Shown piece by piece: positions 17,764 through 28,920 of a DNA stretch of 64,000 nucleotides. The first letter of the stretch is position 1; every line of letters starts with the position of its first letter. The stretch is from Vulcanisaeta thermophila. GTDB lineage: Archaea > Thermoproteota > Thermoprotei > Thermoproteales > Thermocladiaceae. A program made the position numbers and the translations under genes. The notes beneath the pieces were generated by a model. That model had not been told where the DNA came from. It worked only from the letters and a program-made list of their open reading frames with translations, and made no database searches. The stretch is taken from assembly GCF_001748385.1 (NCBI RefSeq), contig NZ_BCLI01000001.1, positions 723,177-787,176 on the forward strand. Reading direction: 5' to 3'.

Positions 17764-18582
17764 TTAGGGGGTTGGGTGTGACTCAGTTATCACCCTCCTT
17801 ACCTCACGCCAGTCCATGTTTACCTCCATGCCCAGCCATATCCTGTCAGCCTCCAGCGCCTGCCTTATGAGGATTTCAATACCATCAATGACCAACAAAC
17901 CCCTACCCCTGGCCCACGCTGTCAGGGCCGTGTCACCCTTGGGTTTGTAGGGTAGGTCTAGGACTATCCTTGGCCTCATCCTGCCCAGGTTTATGGGCAA
18001 CTCATCATTTTCACCGGTACCCAGTGGTGTCGCGTTTATCAGTAGTTCGTAATCACCAGCAACATCATCACCCACCATTACCTGGCAATCCAAACCACCC
18101 AACTGGGACTCCCTACACAGCTCCAGGGCCCTTTCTCTGGTCCTATTCACAACGTGAACAATCCTGCACCCCAAGTCCCTCACGGCAATGAGTGCCGCCC
18201 TTGCCACACCACCGGCCCCGATCATTAATGTGGGCCCTCCACCGTAGCCCCTCTCCCTCAGCGAATTAACTATGGCCCTGTAGTCCGTGTTGTACCCATG
18301 GAGTCTCCCATTGATCACGTGCACAGTATTAACACTGCCGGTCTCCACAACCTCCCTAGACGCCCAATCTAGTTCCTTAGCCACCTCGGTCTTGTGGGGC
18401 ATGGTTACGTTGAAACCCGCCAGTGATTCCCTGGCCACCTCCAGGAAGTGATGGAGCTTCTCTGGGGATACCCTGAGGGGTACGTACATGGCGTCCACGC
18501 CCAGTTTCCTGAATACGTAATTATGAATGCTCGGTGATAGGGTGTACCTGAGCGGGTAGCCTATCACTGCGTAAACCTGCAT
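17764..18582 (-). CDS. aroE: Shikimate dehydrogenase
   Basis: Reduces 3-dehydroshikimate with NADPH. The 272-residue protein has the substrate site YPLRYTLSPSIHN at the start, NVTMPHKTE with the catalytic Lys, NTDYRAI with the catalytic Asp, the Rossmann loop GAGGVARAA and NRTRERA, which favours NADP. The end shows DGIEILIRQA. The start overlaps the end of aroB by 19 bases. Last of four tightly packed genes (tyrA, DAHP synthase, aroB, aroE). Confidence 0.93.
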   Translation of the reverse strand: MQVYAVIGYPLRYTLSPSIHNYVFRKLGVDAMYVPLRVSPEKLHHFLEVARESLAGFNVTMPHKTEVAKELDWASREVVETGSVNTVHVINGRLHGYNTDYRAIVNSLRERGYGGGPTLMIGAGGVARAALIAVRDLGCRIVHVVNRTRERALELCRESQLGGLDCQVMVGDDVAGDYELLINATPLGTGENDELPINLGRMRPRIVLDLPYKPKGDTALTAWARGRGLLVIDGIEILIRQALEADRIWLGMEVNMDWREVRRVITESHPTP

Positions 18583-19613
18583 GTCTCAGTCACCATCCTT
18601 GTGAATTCCTCAATGGGCACCTTAACCATGGCCCAACTACCCACTTGGGTAACCACGGGCAGTTTAATAACGGAACCACTCCTCTTCTTATCACTGAGCA
18701 TGGCCTTAATGAGGGCCTCGTTGTTTAAGGGCAGGTTTTTGGTTAATAGGTCGTACATACCCAGCGCCTTTATTAACACATCAACCACGTACTCCCTCGT
18801 AAACCCTAACCTAACGCCCACCTGGGCCTCGCATACCATGCCCATGGAGACAGCCCTACCATGGGATATACTGAAATTCGTTGCGCTCTCTATGGCGTGA
18901 CCCACGGTATGCCCGTAATTAAGCACAAGCCTTACGCTCAGTCTATCTTCCTCATCTTCCTCCACAATCCTGGCCTTGAGGGTTAGTGACCTGGTTATTA
19001 CGTACTCCAACGCCCTGGGGTCCCTGGCCCTTAGGTCCCCGTGATTTGTGATTACGTAGTTAAGTAGGTCCCTGTCCAGGGTCACGCCGTACTTAATAAC
19101 CTCCCCAAACCCATCAAGGTAGTTATGCTCTGGTAATGTCCTTAGGAAGCCCAGGTCCACTATTATGGCCCTGGGCTGCCTTATAATGCCAATCACGTTC
19201 TTAATCCCCATGGCGTTAACTGCGGTCTTACCCCCAAGGGCAGCGTCCACCATGGACAGCATGGTGGTTGGTACATTGACGTAATCCACACCCCTCATGT
19301 ATATGGATGCCGTGAAGCCCACGGTATCCAGGACACTACCACCCCCAACCCCCACGATTAGCCCATCCCTATCAAGGCCCATTGAGTGCGCTTTCCCTAT
19401 CAGGGTGAGCACCGTGCTCATGTCCTTGGACTCCTCACCATCACCAATGATTATTGTTGGGTGGCTTGTGCGTAGTTGGTTGACTATGGATTTTGAAGCA
19501 ATCACTAGGACCTTGGTGTGGTCCCTGGTCAGCTCATCAATGGCCTCCCCGTGGTCCACGTTGATTAGGACCCTCGTTAATCCATCCCTCGTCCTGTAGT
19601 GGAACTCCCTCAT
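18564..19613 (-). CDS. aroB: 3-dehydroquinate synthase
   Basis: Cyclises DAHP to 3-dehydroquinate using NAD and a metal. The 349-residue protein has GDGEESKD (NAD site), [30 protein letters not shown], and metal ligands in [21 protein letters not shown] and [10 protein letters not shown]. It uses DAHP, so the classic rather than the archaeal aminoshikimate route operates, consistent with DAHP synthase beside it. Start ATG 19613 overlaps the DAHP synthase stop by four bases. Confidence 0.94.
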   Translation of the reverse strand: MREFHYRTRDGLTRVLINVDHGEAIDELTRDHTKVLVIASKSIVNQLRTSHPTIIIGDGEESKDMSTVLTLIGKAHSMGLDRDGLIVGVGGGSVLDTVGFTASIYMRGVDYVNVPTTMLSMVDAALGGKTAVNAMGIKNVIGIIRQPRAIIVDLGFLRTLPEHNYLDGFGEVIKYGVTLDRDLLNYVITNHGDLRARDPRALEYVITRSLTLKARIVEEDEEDRLSVRLVLNYGHTVGHAIESATNFSISHGRAVSMGMVCEAQVGVRLGFTREYVVDVLIKALGMYDLLTKNLPLNNEALIKAMLSDKKRSGSVIKLPVVTQVGSWAMVKVPIEEFTRMVTETCRFTQ

Positions 19614-20605
19614 AGAGACCTACCAATTGCCCTGGCCACCTCACGGGCCTTACTCATTAACTCCCTAAACATATCAAAGGTTAATTGCTGCTCTGCATCT
19701 GAAAGGGCCTCCCAGGGCCTTGGATGAACCTCCACGAGTAGCATGTCAGCCCCAGCGGCTATGGCGGCCAGGGCCATGGGTATCACGTACTCACGCTTGC
19801 CCGCTGGATGTGACGGGTCCACGCAAATGGGTAGGTGCGTTAACTGCTTGGCCACTACCACGGCTCCTATGTCCAGGGTGAACCTGGTGGAGTGCTCAAA
19901 GGTCCTAATACCCCTCTCGCAGAGTATCACGTTTCCATCACCCTCCAGCATCACGTACTCAGCAGCCTGTAACCACTCCTCCACAGTATTACCAAGGCCC
20001 CTCTTGAGTAGGACTGGCTTACCGGTCCTCCCCACCTCCCTGAGTAGGTCGAAGTTCTGGGCATTCCTAGCCCCTATCTGGAGCACATCAACGTACTCGG
20101 CCACGGTCCCCACCATCCTGGTATCCATAACCTCACTAACCACTGGCAGCCCAACCTCATCACCCACCTTCCTGAGTATTTTCAGCCCCTCAACACCAAG
20201 CCCCTGGAAGCTGTACGGGCTTGTCCTGGGCTTGAAGGCACCGCCCCTGAGCATCCTTGCACCGGCCTCCTTAACCGCAACCGCGGTCTCCCTAACCTGC
20301 TCATAACTCTCCACGGCGCAGGGCCCCGCGGCAACCACAACCTCACTCCCCCCAACCCTAACCCCGTTAACGTCAATGACGGTCCTGCCCCTCCACTTAT
20401 TACTGGCTAGTTGGTACTTGGCCTTTACCTCAATGATAACTGCGTTTGGGTCTATGGCCTTGATGGCCTTATCATCAACCTTTGCATCGGGCCACGTGAC
20501 TATCAAGTCCTCGTTGTAAATCCTCACCGTTCTGAAGGGTACCCTGGACTTATCAAGGAGACTGAGTACCTGGTCTAACCTGTCCCTACTGACCCTGATT
20601 ATCAT
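19610..20605 (-). CDS. DAHP synthase (3-deoxy-7-phosphoheptulonate synthase)
   Basis: Condenses PEP and erythrose 4-phosphate, opening the shikimate pathway. The 331-residue protein is of the AroA-I-beta type: a short N-terminal ferredoxin-like domain (about 1-70, a regulatory domain in Thermotoga) and a barrel with [52 protein letters not shown] and the metal/substrate site DPSHPAGKR. It overlaps tyrA upstream and aroB downstream. The N-terminal domain suggests feedback control by tyrosine or phenylalanine, as known for relatives, which is inference here. Confidence 0.93.
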   Translation of the reverse strand: MIIRVSRDRLDQVLSLLDKSRVPFRTVRIYNEDLIVTWPDAKVDDKAIKAIDPNAVIIEVKAKYQLASNKWRGRTVIDVNGVRVGGSEVVVAAGPCAVESYEQVRETAVAVKEAGARMLRGGAFKPRTSPYSFQGLGVEGLKILRKVGDEVGLPVVSEVMDTRMVGTVAEYVDVLQIGARNAQNFDLLREVGRTGKPVLLKRGLGNTVEEWLQAAEYVMLEGDGNVILCERGIRTFEHSTRFTLDIGAVVVAKQLTHLPICVDPSHPAGKREYVIPMALAAIAAGADMLLVEVHPRPWEALSDAEQQLTFDMFRELMSKAREVARAIGRSL

Positions 20606-21659
20606 CCCCCACCACCTCGCTCAGCCTACCATCCTCAGCCCACCTAAGGACCTTTTTTAACGATTGAGCCAGCGCCTCCCTAGCAATGCCCGAGTAGGGA
20701 TTGAGCCTCTGTATCTCATCAACAACATCCACCTGGGAAATAACCCTGTCCAGCGCCATTAACGTGTACCTAAGGCTGTGGGTGAGTAGGGCCCCGTCCA
20801 ACCTTATACCGGCGTCCCTGAGGGCCACGTACATGGAGAGGAGGACCAGGTGGTGCATTGCCTGTAAGTAGGCCATGACCCTATCATGCTCATCGGGGCT
20901 CCCCATGACCACAACGTTAAAGCCTGACTGCGTCAAAACCCTCCTAACCAGCTCAAGCCCATCACCGCTGGTTGTGGATGGTATCACCACCACGGTCTCG
21001 CCAATGGGGTTGGGCACATCACCGAAGAGTGGGTGTATACTGACGTACCTAAACCCCAGCCTCAGGGATTCCTTCTCTAGTGTGTTGAACATTATCGATT
21101 TCACGGAGAAGGCATCGGCAACAACGGCGCCCCTGAGCCTCCCTGAATTATCATTTAAGTACCTGACCACGTCTGTGGTGGGCCTGGTGGCCAGTATAAC
21201 CAGGTCAGCCTCAGTAATGGGCTCCCCAAAGCCGATCAGTGATGCCTTGGTCACCCTACTGAGCGCATTATGGAGCGTTTTGCCCAGCCTACCCCTACCA
21301 ACTATGGTCACGCTGACCCCTAGGTCCGTGCCTAACTGCGTTGATGTTGATGCCTTAACTATGGCCTGGGCTAACTCCAGCGCCGTGCCCACATCAACCC
21401 CATGCTCCGCCAGGGCTTTAACCCACTTCGAGAATACGCTTAGTTCCCTATCCTTATCCACAATGGGGAGCCCCAACTCCCTCTTAACCCTACCTAATTC
21501 CCTGGCTATTGACAACCTCCTGATCATCAACCTTATCAACTCATCATCAACCTCATCAATCTCCCTCCTCAATTGAGAAATTACCCGTGGATCTACGCCT
21601 CTAGATATTCCATATGGATCCCACGCGAATAAACAGACTATATTTAAAAGCATTACCAC
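20586..21659 (-). CDS. tyrA: Chorismate mutase-prephenate dehydrogenase fusion
   Basis: Converts chorismate to prephenate and then to 4-hydroxyphenylpyruvate for tyrosine. Residues about 25-105 are an AroQ chorismate mutase ([16 protein letters not shown], then [14 protein letters not shown]); residues about 115-350 are a dehydrogenase with GRGRLGKTL, a slightly degenerate Rossmann loop, and [16 protein letters not shown] Lys/Arg-rich first helix keeps the mutase residues. TATA-like TTTTTATTTA at about 21676-21685 suits ATG 21653; ATG 21659 is also possible. First gene of the tyrA-DAHPS-aroB-aroE operon. No prephenate dehydratase is present in the window. Confidence 0.88.
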   Translation of the reverse strand: MVMLLNIVCLFAWDPYGISRGVDPRVISQLRREIDEVDDELIRLMIRRLSIARELGRVKRELGLPIVDKDRELSVFSKWVKALAEHGVDVGTALELAQAIVKASTSTQLGTDLGVSVTIVGRGRLGKTLHNALSRVTKASLIGFGEPITEADLVILATRPTTDVVRYLNDNSGRLRGAVVADAFSVKSIMFNTLEKESLRLGFRYVSIHPLFGDVPNPIGETVVVIPSTTSGDGLELVRRVLTQSGFNVVVMGSPDEHDRVMAYLQAMHHLVLLSMYVALRDAGIRLDGALLTHSLRYTLMALDRVISQVDVVDEIQRLNPYSGIAREALAQSLKKVLRWAEDGRLSEVVGDDNQGQ

Positions 21660-21714
21660 TATTTAAACAATAAATAAAAAGGATTGTAACCAGGTTCTAA
21701 CCCAAAGGCATGGC

Positions 21715-23574
21715 TTAAGGACTCCCAGCCCTCTGTATGGCTGCCTTGAGGTCCTCCGTCATGAAGGCGCTGCGAACGGCGTATAAGTGTATTGCTACGC
21801 CCATTATTATTGCGATTAATGTATCATACGGGAATGGAATTAGTGGCTTGGCTAAGTAACCAAACTGGCCAAAGAATGACAGGGGTAGTACCGTGAATAT
21901 AACTGCAACAACCCACCAACCAGCATTAATATGCTGCCTTGCCTCTCTCGGTATTTTTCTCGATAGGAATAACGTTAGGCCCACGGTTAACGCAAGCATT
22001 ATTAGGTAGAAGCTTAAGAAGCTACCCACGTAGTACGTATTCAGTGGTAGACCGTGTAGTTTCTGGTATGGAACAACAACTGGGTAGTATAGGAGGAATA
22101 CCGTTGATAACACAAGGGCTAACCAGTATATAATGCCGGCGATGATACCTTCAGACCTACTGGCACCTAACTTGGGCAGTACGTATATGAAGAATAGGGG
22201 TAGACCTGCTAACATAAACACAACAACGCCCCAGAGCACATCGAACGTGGACCAGTAGAGGATTAGGTAAACCGATATTGTTGCTAATGCTGAGAATATT
22301 GAGATGGCGGGTATCCTGTAATACCTCGGTATGTTGGGTGCCATTTTCCTAAGTGCCAGTGGTAATGGCCCTGAAATTATGAACGTGAAATAACCAGCGC
22401 TGGTGATAAAACCAACTATTAAGCTCCATGCCGGGAATTTATAAATAAATAGGAAGCCCAGGATCAACGCGGCTATCGTACCCCACTTGGGTACCCTGTA
22501 CTTATTGAGGTGGAGGAAGAACTCAGGCAATTGCCCGTTCGCAGCCATGCCGTAAAGCGACCTTGCTGTACCACCAATGTAAATCCACCCAGTGCCTGAT
22601 GGAGAGAGGATTGAGTCTATGATCATAAACACTGCGAAGGCTAGCAATACCGATATACCCGATAACGTTAGCACCTGGTATATAGGGCCATGAACCAGGA
22701 CTGATGAGGTTAAGGCTTTCCAATCACCAGGAGTAACACCTACCTTACTCCACTCAATGGCGCCGACAAATGCGGTCTCGAGAAGTACGTAGATTATGAC
22801 AACCAGTGTGAAACCTAAAACAGCACCTATCGCAATCTCCCTAGGCCTCCTTACCTCCCCTGAAAACTCAACACTTTGCCTAAAGCCTAGGTATGCAAAG
22901 GCTATCCCAGTTGTGGGTATTGCCACAAACACACTGGCCAAGCCATAGGGCATGAAACCACCTGGTAAGCCCGAGTAGTTAATTGGGTGAAGTAGGAAGG
23001 CCAGGAGTAGTATTACCGTGAATGTGGGTATCAGTAGCTTATACCAACCAACTGCAGTGTTGACTTTACCCATTACGTGAACACCAAACCAATTGAGGAA
23101 GAAGTAGAAGATCAACAACACAGCGGCAACCAGGTAACCAAGTGGACTTAGGATGGAGGTTCCTGGAATTAGTAATTGCGGGAAAATCGCCGATAAGTAC
23201 GTGGTCGACGCCAAAGCCTCGGCTGGTGCCACCGCAATTACATAAAGCAGTGTCACCCACCCAATCCAAAATGCAGCGAAAAGCCCATGAGTATACTGCG
23301 GGAACCTAACCAAACCGCCAGACCTGGGAAATGCACTGGCCACTTCGGTATATGCCTCCGCTATGAAATAAACAAGTATTCCCGCTATTAACCACGAGAG
23401 TATCGAGGCAGGCCCTGCAACGGCGGCTGCAAATAAGGGTGCGAACATCCAACCACTACCAATCATCGAACCAATCTCTAGGTACGCTATGTCCCAAAAA
23501 CTTAAAGCTCTCCTAAGCTGAGCATCATATTTAGAGGCTCTCTCCTCACCAGGTATCCAAGCCATCACATCCAT
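21715..23574 (-). CDS. APC-superfamily amino acid permease (long form)
   Basis: A 619-residue membrane protein with about 14 hydrophobic segments. The N-terminal YLEIGSMIGSGWMFAP is the unwound TM1 region (GSxIGSG) of APC transporters, followed by AEAYTEVASAFPRSGG in TM3. Its position directly downstream of the aro genes is suggestive of aromatic amino acid uptake, but nothing in the sequence fixes the substrate. It has its own AT-rich promoter region before 23574 and stops 55 bases before tyrA begins, so co-transcription with tyrA is possible. Confidence 0.82.
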   Translation of the reverse strand: MDVMAWIPGEERASKYDAQLRRALSFWDIAYLEIGSMIGSGWMFAPLFAAAVAGPASILSWLIAGILVYFIAEAYTEVASAFPRSGGLVRFPQYTHGLFAAFWIGWVTLLYVIAVAPAEALASTTYLSAIFPQLLIPGTSILSPLGYLVAAVLLIFYFFLNWFGVHVMGKVNTAVGWYKLLIPTFTVILLLAFLLHPINYSGLPGGFMPYGLASVFVAIPTTGIAFAYLGFRQSVEFSGEVRRPREIAIGAVLGFTLVVIIYVLLETAFVGAIEWSKVGVTPGDWKALTSSVLVHGPIYQVLTLSGISVLLAFAVFMIIDSILSPSGTGWIYIGGTARSLYGMAANGQLPEFFLHLNKYRVPKWGTIAALILGFLFIYKFPAWSLIVGFITSAGYFTFIISGPLPLALRKMAPNIPRYYRIPAISIFSALATISVYLILYWSTFDVLWGVVVFMLAGLPLFFIYVLPKLGASRSEGIIAGIIYWLALVLSTVFLLYYPVVVPYQKLHGLPLNTYYVGSFLSFYLIMLALTVGLTLFLSRKIPREARQHINAGWWVVAVIFTVLPLSFFGQFGYLAKPLIPFPYDTLIAIIMGVAIHLYAVRSAFMTEDLKAAIQRAGSP

Positions 23575-23692
23575 TTCTTTATATTAAATTAAAAAATTTT
23601 ATTTGTCTTTAGAAAGTATTTCATTTTATATTTAGTACTAATAATTGTGATATTATCTATTTTATGCAAAAAGCATTGAATTACAGAGAATA

Positions 23693-24412
23693 TTATTTAA
23701 TATTATTGGTTGTTTTATTTATTGATAAAAATGGACAGTTAGAATTTAAAATATATCCTTTAAGTTTGCATTGTATGGCTAATGGTTTTGGACCATACTT
23801 AGTATTGATAATAACTGCCCGGCAACCATCGAATAATGATGCGTTTGGGAAGTAATTAAGCAATGCCTTGGCAATTATGCCTTCAGCCTTATTGATAAGG
23901 TTTGGGTCGCCTAAGTGATCAATTAGTAAATCCTTAATGGAGAATTTATTATTTGCATTTAGTTGGGGTGGCATGAGTAAGAGTACGGATTCTGGGTAGT
24001 CATAATTGGATAGAATGTTTAGTATGTTGTTGGAATCCACACCCCTCTTCTCGAGACTTATTTTTAGTAATTTTAGGTAAGCCGCCAGTTCATCATCGCC
24101 GAATCCCTCAAGGCCCCATGTACGCCTTAGCTGTGTTAATGCGCCTATGCATACGTCATCATCTAATTTGCTATCGTCTTGATAAATGCATGACAGTGCA
24201 ATTAGCATTAATCCTTTAGTACTTAGTATATACCTACCCTTCCCTACCCTCTTTATGAAGCCATTATTAATTAGCTCGTTAAGTGCCCTGTATAGTGTTG
24301 CCACACTTATATTAATGCCGTAGTTGCCGAGTATAGACATAATAAGGTTAATATCATAGGGCCTCTGATGCTTGGTCATTTTAAATATTGCTTTAAGGAT
24401 CACGAGATACAT
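23693..24412 (-). CDS. PadR-like winged-helix regulator with unknown C-terminal domain
   Basis: Residues about 1-75 form a winged helix: PYDINLIMSILGNYG, ISVATLYRALNELINNGFI (recognition helix) and a wing RVGKGRYILS, closest to the PadR family. The remaining 160 residues match nothing I know. Start is ATG 24412, 23 bp from the centre of the minus-strand TATA CTACATAAAT (24431-24440); a longer reading from 24454 would place the TATA inside the gene. It lies between two APC permease genes, one frameshifted, and may control them. The 118-base gap downstream (23575-23692) is AT-rich and empty. Confidence 0.6.
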   Translation of the reverse strand: MYLVILKAIFKMTKHQRPYDINLIMSILGNYGINISVATLYRALNELINNGFIKRVGKGRYILSTKGLMLIALSCIYQDDSKLDDDVCIGALTQLRRTWGLEGFGDDELAAYLKLLKISLEKRGVDSNNILNILSNYDYPESVLLLMPPQLNANNKFSIKDLLIDHLGDPNLINKAEGIIAKALLNYFPNASLFDGCRAVIINTKYGPKPLAIQCKLKGYILNSNCPFLSINKTTNNIK

Positions 24413-24521
24413 TAACCCCACACCTAATGCATTTATGTAGCACATTATCTTCAATAATTATGTAATGGTAATTTAAGTTTTAAGTACCCTGTAAAATAAT
24501 GTCTTCCTTGCCACCTCCCAC

Positions 24522-26080
24522 TTACTCTAGCTGTACTGCATACTTTGTATATGGTGTTGGTAGTCTTGAGTATACACCCCATACATAGAAGATTATGGAG
24601 AGAATGGTAACCACAACCATATCCCATGGGAATGGCAGTATGGGAAATGGCCCACTAGCTGTTTGGCCTATGTAGGTGAGTATTACCATGACAATCATAT
24701 ACACTATGTACCAAACGGCATTTCTTAAATGCTCATAAACCCTGAAGATACCTCCGAAGATTAACGATGCAACTAGTATAAACGCGACTGCATAAGGTAC
24801 GGCAGGCCAGCCTGACCAGTATGTGATGTATGATGCACCTATGAAGGCTATTAAACCTATCCAGAAGCCCCCGGGTAATTTGAACAATGGCTCCTTACCC
24901 TGCATCCTGGATGCGATCATGGCCACGGGATTGACAGCGAACCCTAAGTAGCCAGCGACCACGGCATCATCGATCAGGCCGTAAATACTGGGGAATGGTG
25001 CAGTCAGTAATGCGAGTAGTATCCCCACCATGCCGAAGGTTATCAATGCCCAGTAGGGTATTGCGTACCTCTCATGTACGTACCTCATCAAGTCAGGTAC
25101 ATACCTTGACCTGCCCATGGCAAATAAGATCCTGGTACCGCCACCAAGGTATATGTAACCGACTACGAAGGGTCCAAGTAAAGCCACTATCAAGGTAACA
25201 ACAAAAACTATGGGTATTCCGTAAGTACCGCTTAAGTAAAGGAATGGGTTTGTTTTCCTAATAAACGCTAAACCTGCCCAATCACCAGAGGTGACATCTA
25301 ACTTTGACCAGTTTATCGCGCCCACAAACGCAATACTAAAGAGTATGTACACAAGTAATTGGCCCAGGACCACGAGGACTATTGAGAGGGGTATTGTTCT
25401 ATGCGGATTCCTCATTTCCTCGGCAAAGTCAGGTATTATCCTGACACCACCAAAGGCAAACATACCAAAGGGCACGGCCATGAAAATTCCGGCTATCCCG
25501 TAGGGCGTGAAACCGCCTGGTAGACCAAAGAAATTACTTGGTATGAATACCACAGCCATAAGCCCAATGGCAACGATTAAGTACAGAATGATCTTAATTA
25601 CACCTATTACAAGGTTTGATATACCGAAGGTCTTAACACCGAAGTAATTAAATGGAACCATGAGGAGTATGAGGAGGGCGGCAACGACAGCGCCCAATAA
25701 TGTAGGCGTGCCCGAGGGAGTTAGTAGGTTATGTGTGAAGTAGTTTATTCCGTATACTACGGCTATGGCCTCAATTGGTGGTATGAATAAGTACCACAGT
25801 AAATCGGCGAAGGCATTAAGCATGTTAGTAACCCTACCATGCGTATAAAGTGAGTACCTACTTGGCCCACCGGCCTCGGGATACGCTGTGCCAAGCTCAG
25901 CATAGGTGAGACCTATAAAGAAGTAGAAAATCCCACCCAGTAGCCATGCAAGGACAACAGCGGGCCCGCGAGCTCGGCCATTCTAGGTGTACTAAACAGA
26001 ATCCCCGTGCCTATGGCACCTATTAAGCTCGTGATTGTTACCTGGGTAGTGGTTAACTCCCTACGTAACCTCCTTTCCAC
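24522..26080 (-). pseudogene. APC permease interrupted by a single-base frameshift
   Basis: An APC transporter whose 5' part and main part lie in different frames. From GTG 26080 the first frame reads SLIGAIGTGILFSTPRMAEL and AGP, the TM1 motif, then hits a stop. Shifting by one base at about 25960-25966, in the run GCGGGCCCG, restores VVLAWLLGGIFYFFIGLTYA and AELGTAYPEAGGPSRYS into the long frame that ends at 24522. The full product would be about 519 residues. A minus-strand TATA (ATTTAAAATAAT, about 26103-26112) fits GTG 26080. The remainder lacks no other segment, so the lesion is recent, a sequencing error, or a programmed shift. Confidence 0.75.
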
Positions 26081-26206
26081 AGTGTTTATACATAATGTAC
26101 ATTATTTTAAATTTTACTTGTTGCGTATTTTTAATCAGCCATGAAGACACCCTAAGCTCCTAGGAAGGTTGTTAAGGTTTATTAAGAATTTTAATTATTT
26201 ATTGTA

Positions 26207-26596
26207 ATGATGGGGTTTGTTTACGTAAATGTGGTTATTCATGGTATCAGGGCATCGAGGAGCATCAATATGCTGGTGGATACGGGATCCACGTACATAG
26301 TGCTAAGTCCCGGGGTTATAAGGGAGTTGGGGCTTCATGAGACTCCCTACACCGTGGACCTGGTCATGGCTAATGGCGGTAAGGTTAGGGCCAGGTTATA
26401 CCTGGCGGAGGCTGAGGTTAAGGGTAGGAGGGGGCCTGTGCTTGTGGCTGAGTTAAACACCCCAGTGCCCCTCCTCGGGGTTTATGCGCTCGAGACCCTG
26501 GGCTTTAGGGTAAATCCAAGGACTGGGGAGCTTGAGGAGGTTTCGCCAGAGGGTGGTTACCTACTTACGCTACTTCCTAACGACCCTCGGTATTAA
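26207..26596 (+). CDS. Retropepsin-like aspartic protease (clan AA), single domain
   Basis: A 129-residue protein with one DTGST motif (about residue 24-28), an ILE/LVD-type hydrophobic strand before it, and a downstream [15 protein letters not shown] that matches the second psi-loop strand of retropepsins (hydrophobic-hydrophobic-Gly). Such domains act as homodimers, each chain giving one Asp. No membrane or signal segment is seen, so it is cytoplasmic. TATA-like GTTTATTAAG (26177-26186) lies 25 bp before ATG 26207. The end overlaps the convergent aroC by 27 bases. A divergent relative occurs at 35434-35802. Cellular role unknown. Confidence 0.75.
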   Translation: MMGFVYVNVVIHGIRASRSINMLVDTGSTYIVLSPGVIRELGLHETPYTVDLVMANGGKVRARLYLAEAEVKGRRGPVLVAELNTPVPLLGVYALETLGFRVNPRTGELEEVSPEGGYLLTLLPNDPRY

Positions 26597-27667
26597 CCCA
26601 GCCCTCATGGCGTGGTCCACGAGGACTATGGCGGTCATGGCCTCCGCAGCCAGTATGGCCTTGGGCGCAGTGGACACGTCATAACGCCCCCTAAATACTA
26701 TGGTGGTCTCCTCCATCTTCTCCAGGTCCACGGTCCTCTGGGGCTTCCTAATGCTTGGTGTGGGCTTGAAGGCGACCCTGAACCTAATGGGCTCGCCAAT
26801 GCTCATACCGCCCAGGGTACCCCCGATCCTGTTCGTGGCAAGCCTCGGCCTCCCGTTCCTCAGTATTACCTGGTCATTGGCCTCGCTACCCCTCATCCTA
26901 GCCAACCTAAAGCCCAGGCCGAACTCTATGCCCACGGCACTCCCAATGGACATCACGGCCTTGGCTATGTCCGCCTTTAACTTATCGAACACCGGCTCCC
27001 CAAGCCCTGGAGGTACCTCAGTGGTCAGTACTTCACCAATCCCGCCCACGCTATCGCCCTCCTTAACGGCGTTTATCAATACCTCAATGGCCCTATTCAT
27101 TGCTTCGTCATCAACCATGGGGAGTGGTTTCTCCCACGCCTTAACCACATCCTCGAAGGTGTAATCATCCCTATTAATGGCAACACCACCGATCTCCACC
27201 AGGTGGCTTATTACCTCAACACCAATGGTCTGCCTAAGCACTGCCTTGGCCACGGCACCGGCGGCTATCCTGGCCGCGGTTTCACGACCGCTGGCCCTAC
27301 CACCACCCCTATGATCATAGAACCTACCAAACTTTAGGTAGTAAGCCAGGTCCGCATGCCCTGGCCTTGGCTTCATCCATAACTCCTGGTAGTAATCTGA
27401 CACTGCCCTCTTATTCCAAATGACGATGGCTATTGGTGTACCCTCGGTGAAGCCATCCTTAACCCCAGACAGGATCTGGAACTCCTCATCCTCACACCTG
27501 GGGTTTAGAATGGGCAATTGGCAGAACCTCCTCCTATTGAGCTCACGCCTAATTTCATCCTCCCTCAACTCAATACCCGCGGGCACACCATCAATAACCA
27601 CGCCAATCGCTGGTCCATGACTCTCCCCGAATGTGGTCACCCTAAAGACCACACCAATACTACTCAT
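26570..27667 (-). CDS. aroC: Chorismate synthase
   Basis: Makes chorismate from EPSP using reduced FMN, the last common step to aromatic amino acids. The 365-residue protein has the signature TTFGESHG at residues 11-18, [26 protein letters not shown] (FMN site) and GGxxxGxPI-like [11 protein letters not shown]. Start ATG 27667 is 27 bp from a minus-strand TATA (ACTTATATAG, about 27690-27699), so the mRNA is leaderless. It sits 5 kb from the other aro genes with its own promoter. Typical full length. Confidence 0.95.
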   Translation of the reverse strand: MSSIGVVFRVTTFGESHGPAIGVVIDGVPAGIELREDEIRRELNRRRFCQLPILNPRCEDEEFQILSGVKDGFTEGTPIAIVIWNKRAVSDYYQELWMKPRPGHADLAYYLKFGRFYDHRGGGRASGRETAARIAAGAVAKAVLRQTIGVEVISHLVEIGGVAINRDDYTFEDVVKAWEKPLPMVDDEAMNRAIEVLINAVKEGDSVGGIGEVLTTEVPPGLGEPVFDKLKADIAKAVMSIGSAVGIEFGLGFRLARMRGSEANDQVILRNGRPRLATNRIGGTLGGMSIGEPIRFRVAFKPTPSIRKPQRTVDLEKMEETTIVFRGRYDVSTAPKAILAAEAMTAIVLVDHAMRAGLIPRVVRK

Positions 27668-27714
27668 TGTAGCATGCGAATCAATAAACTATATAAGTAT
27701 TAATCTGGTCATTA

Positions 27715-28866
27715 TTAATGAAAAACAAGTGGTCTATAACCACCCCTGTAATTATACCTGCTCCCTAGTAATTCCTGGTTTATGGAAACACCCACACCCG
27801 ACCCCCTCATCAACCCAGCTATACTAATCATACCATTCCTTATTGGTAAATCCACATTAATTAGGTCCTGGGGCCAGGGCGCCAGGGGCCACTCCACAGT
27901 GACTATTTCATTGCTTAACGAGGCTATGTGCAGCGTGTATGTATGCGCCAATATGGACCTGTGGGGCCTGTGGTGAGGGGCCACGGGCTTACCCATCCTT
28001 GCCAGTTCATTGGTTATCTCCATCATTTTTAATACACCGCCCACCTTGGATATGTCGGGTTGTACGTAGGCAACGCCAGTACTCGCTAATGCCCTGAAGC
28101 CGGTTAGTGTGTACTCATTCTCCCCAGCAGCCACTGGAATGGGTGACTTCTGGGCTATTGTGCTTAGTTTCTCATAATCATAAGGGGGCCATGTGGGCTC
28201 CTCAACCCATGCGGGCTCATACCTATGAATCCTCCCTATGAATTCCAGGGCATCCTCAGGGCGCTCGAAGGGTGCATTTACATCAACCGCCACCTTCACA
28301 TCATAACCCTGGGAGTCCCTAATGGCTTTTAGCGCCTCAGGGACTTGGTCAGGGTGTTCATGTAGCTTAACCATGGTGAATCCCCTGCTCAGGGCCTTGT
28401 CTACGGCCTTAACCACGTAATCAATCCTCGAATACCTGGGAAAACTCGCGTAAACGGGCACCTCGTACCTAACGGGACCACCCAAGAGGCTTGCCAGGGG
28501 CTTACCCACGTACTTAGCGTATGCATCCCATAGGGCCATCTCAACACCACCCACCGCACCCATCACAACGCCGCAGAGCCCCGCTGTGAATAGTAACTTC
28601 TCGAGCCTCTTAACAACACCCCCAATATCACCCACAGCCTCTATGCTCGACCCAACCAACGCTGGTTTTATTACGTCATTAATCACACCAATATAAGCAT
28701 CCACAACCCCACTACCGTAAACAAGGACCTCGCCCCAGCCCACGTAACCCCCTAGATCCACTTTAACGTATAATTGAACGCCCCATGAATCCCTAAACAC
28801 CGTGGGCGGGTCATCATCATACGGTATCGATGCCGGGAAGACACCAATATCCACAAGCCTAGGCAT
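27715..28866 (-). CDS. Enolase-superfamily sugar-acid dehydratase (MR/MLE type)
   Basis: A roughly 383-residue member of the mandelate racemase/muconate lactonizing group. Visible elements: the capping domain, TMVKLHEH in the position of the KxK/H motif, metal ligands DVNAPF, VEEPTW and AAGENEY, then PHHRPHRS, where a histidine acid/base would lie. Gluconate or other aldonate dehydratase is likely, as known for Thermoproteales, but the substrate cannot be read. The start is moved to ATG 28866 (or 28872), placed about 22-28 bp from the TATA AATACTTATAAG (28888-28899); ATG 28917 lies before the promoter. Neighbours (UxaA-like dehydratase, MHS transporter, GntR regulator) support sugar-acid catabolism. 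Confidence 0.8.
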   Translation of the reverse strand: MPRLVDIGVFPASIPYDDDPPTVFRDSWGVQLYVKVDLGGYVGWGEVLVYGSGVVDAYIGVINDVIKPALVGSSIEAVGDIGGVVKRLEKLLFTAGLCGVVMGAVGGVEMALWDAYAKYVGKPLASLLGGPVRYEVPVYASFPRYSRIDYVVKAVDKALSRGFTMVKLHEHPDQVPEALKAIRDSQGYDVKVAVDVNAPFERPEDALEFIGRIHRYEPAWVEEPTWPPYDYEKLSTIAQKSPIPVAAGENEYTLTGFRALASTGVAYVQPDISKVGGVLKMMEITNELARMGKPVAPHHRPHRSILAHTYTLHIASLSNEIVTVEWPLAPWPQDLINVDLPIRNGMISIAGLMRGSGVGVSINQELLGSRYNYRGGYRPLVFH

Positions 28867-28920
28867 TAACATTACTATTGATCTCAACTTATAAGTATTA
28901 TCCCAAATGGGATACATTAA

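Noticed and set aside
19743-20306. 187-residue plus frame antisense to DAHP synthase
   Set aside because: Shadow of a well-supported gene, without motifs or promoter.
20875-21576. 233-residue Ser/Leu-rich plus frame antisense to tyrA
   Set aside because: Composition is that of an antisense shadow; tyrA is clear.
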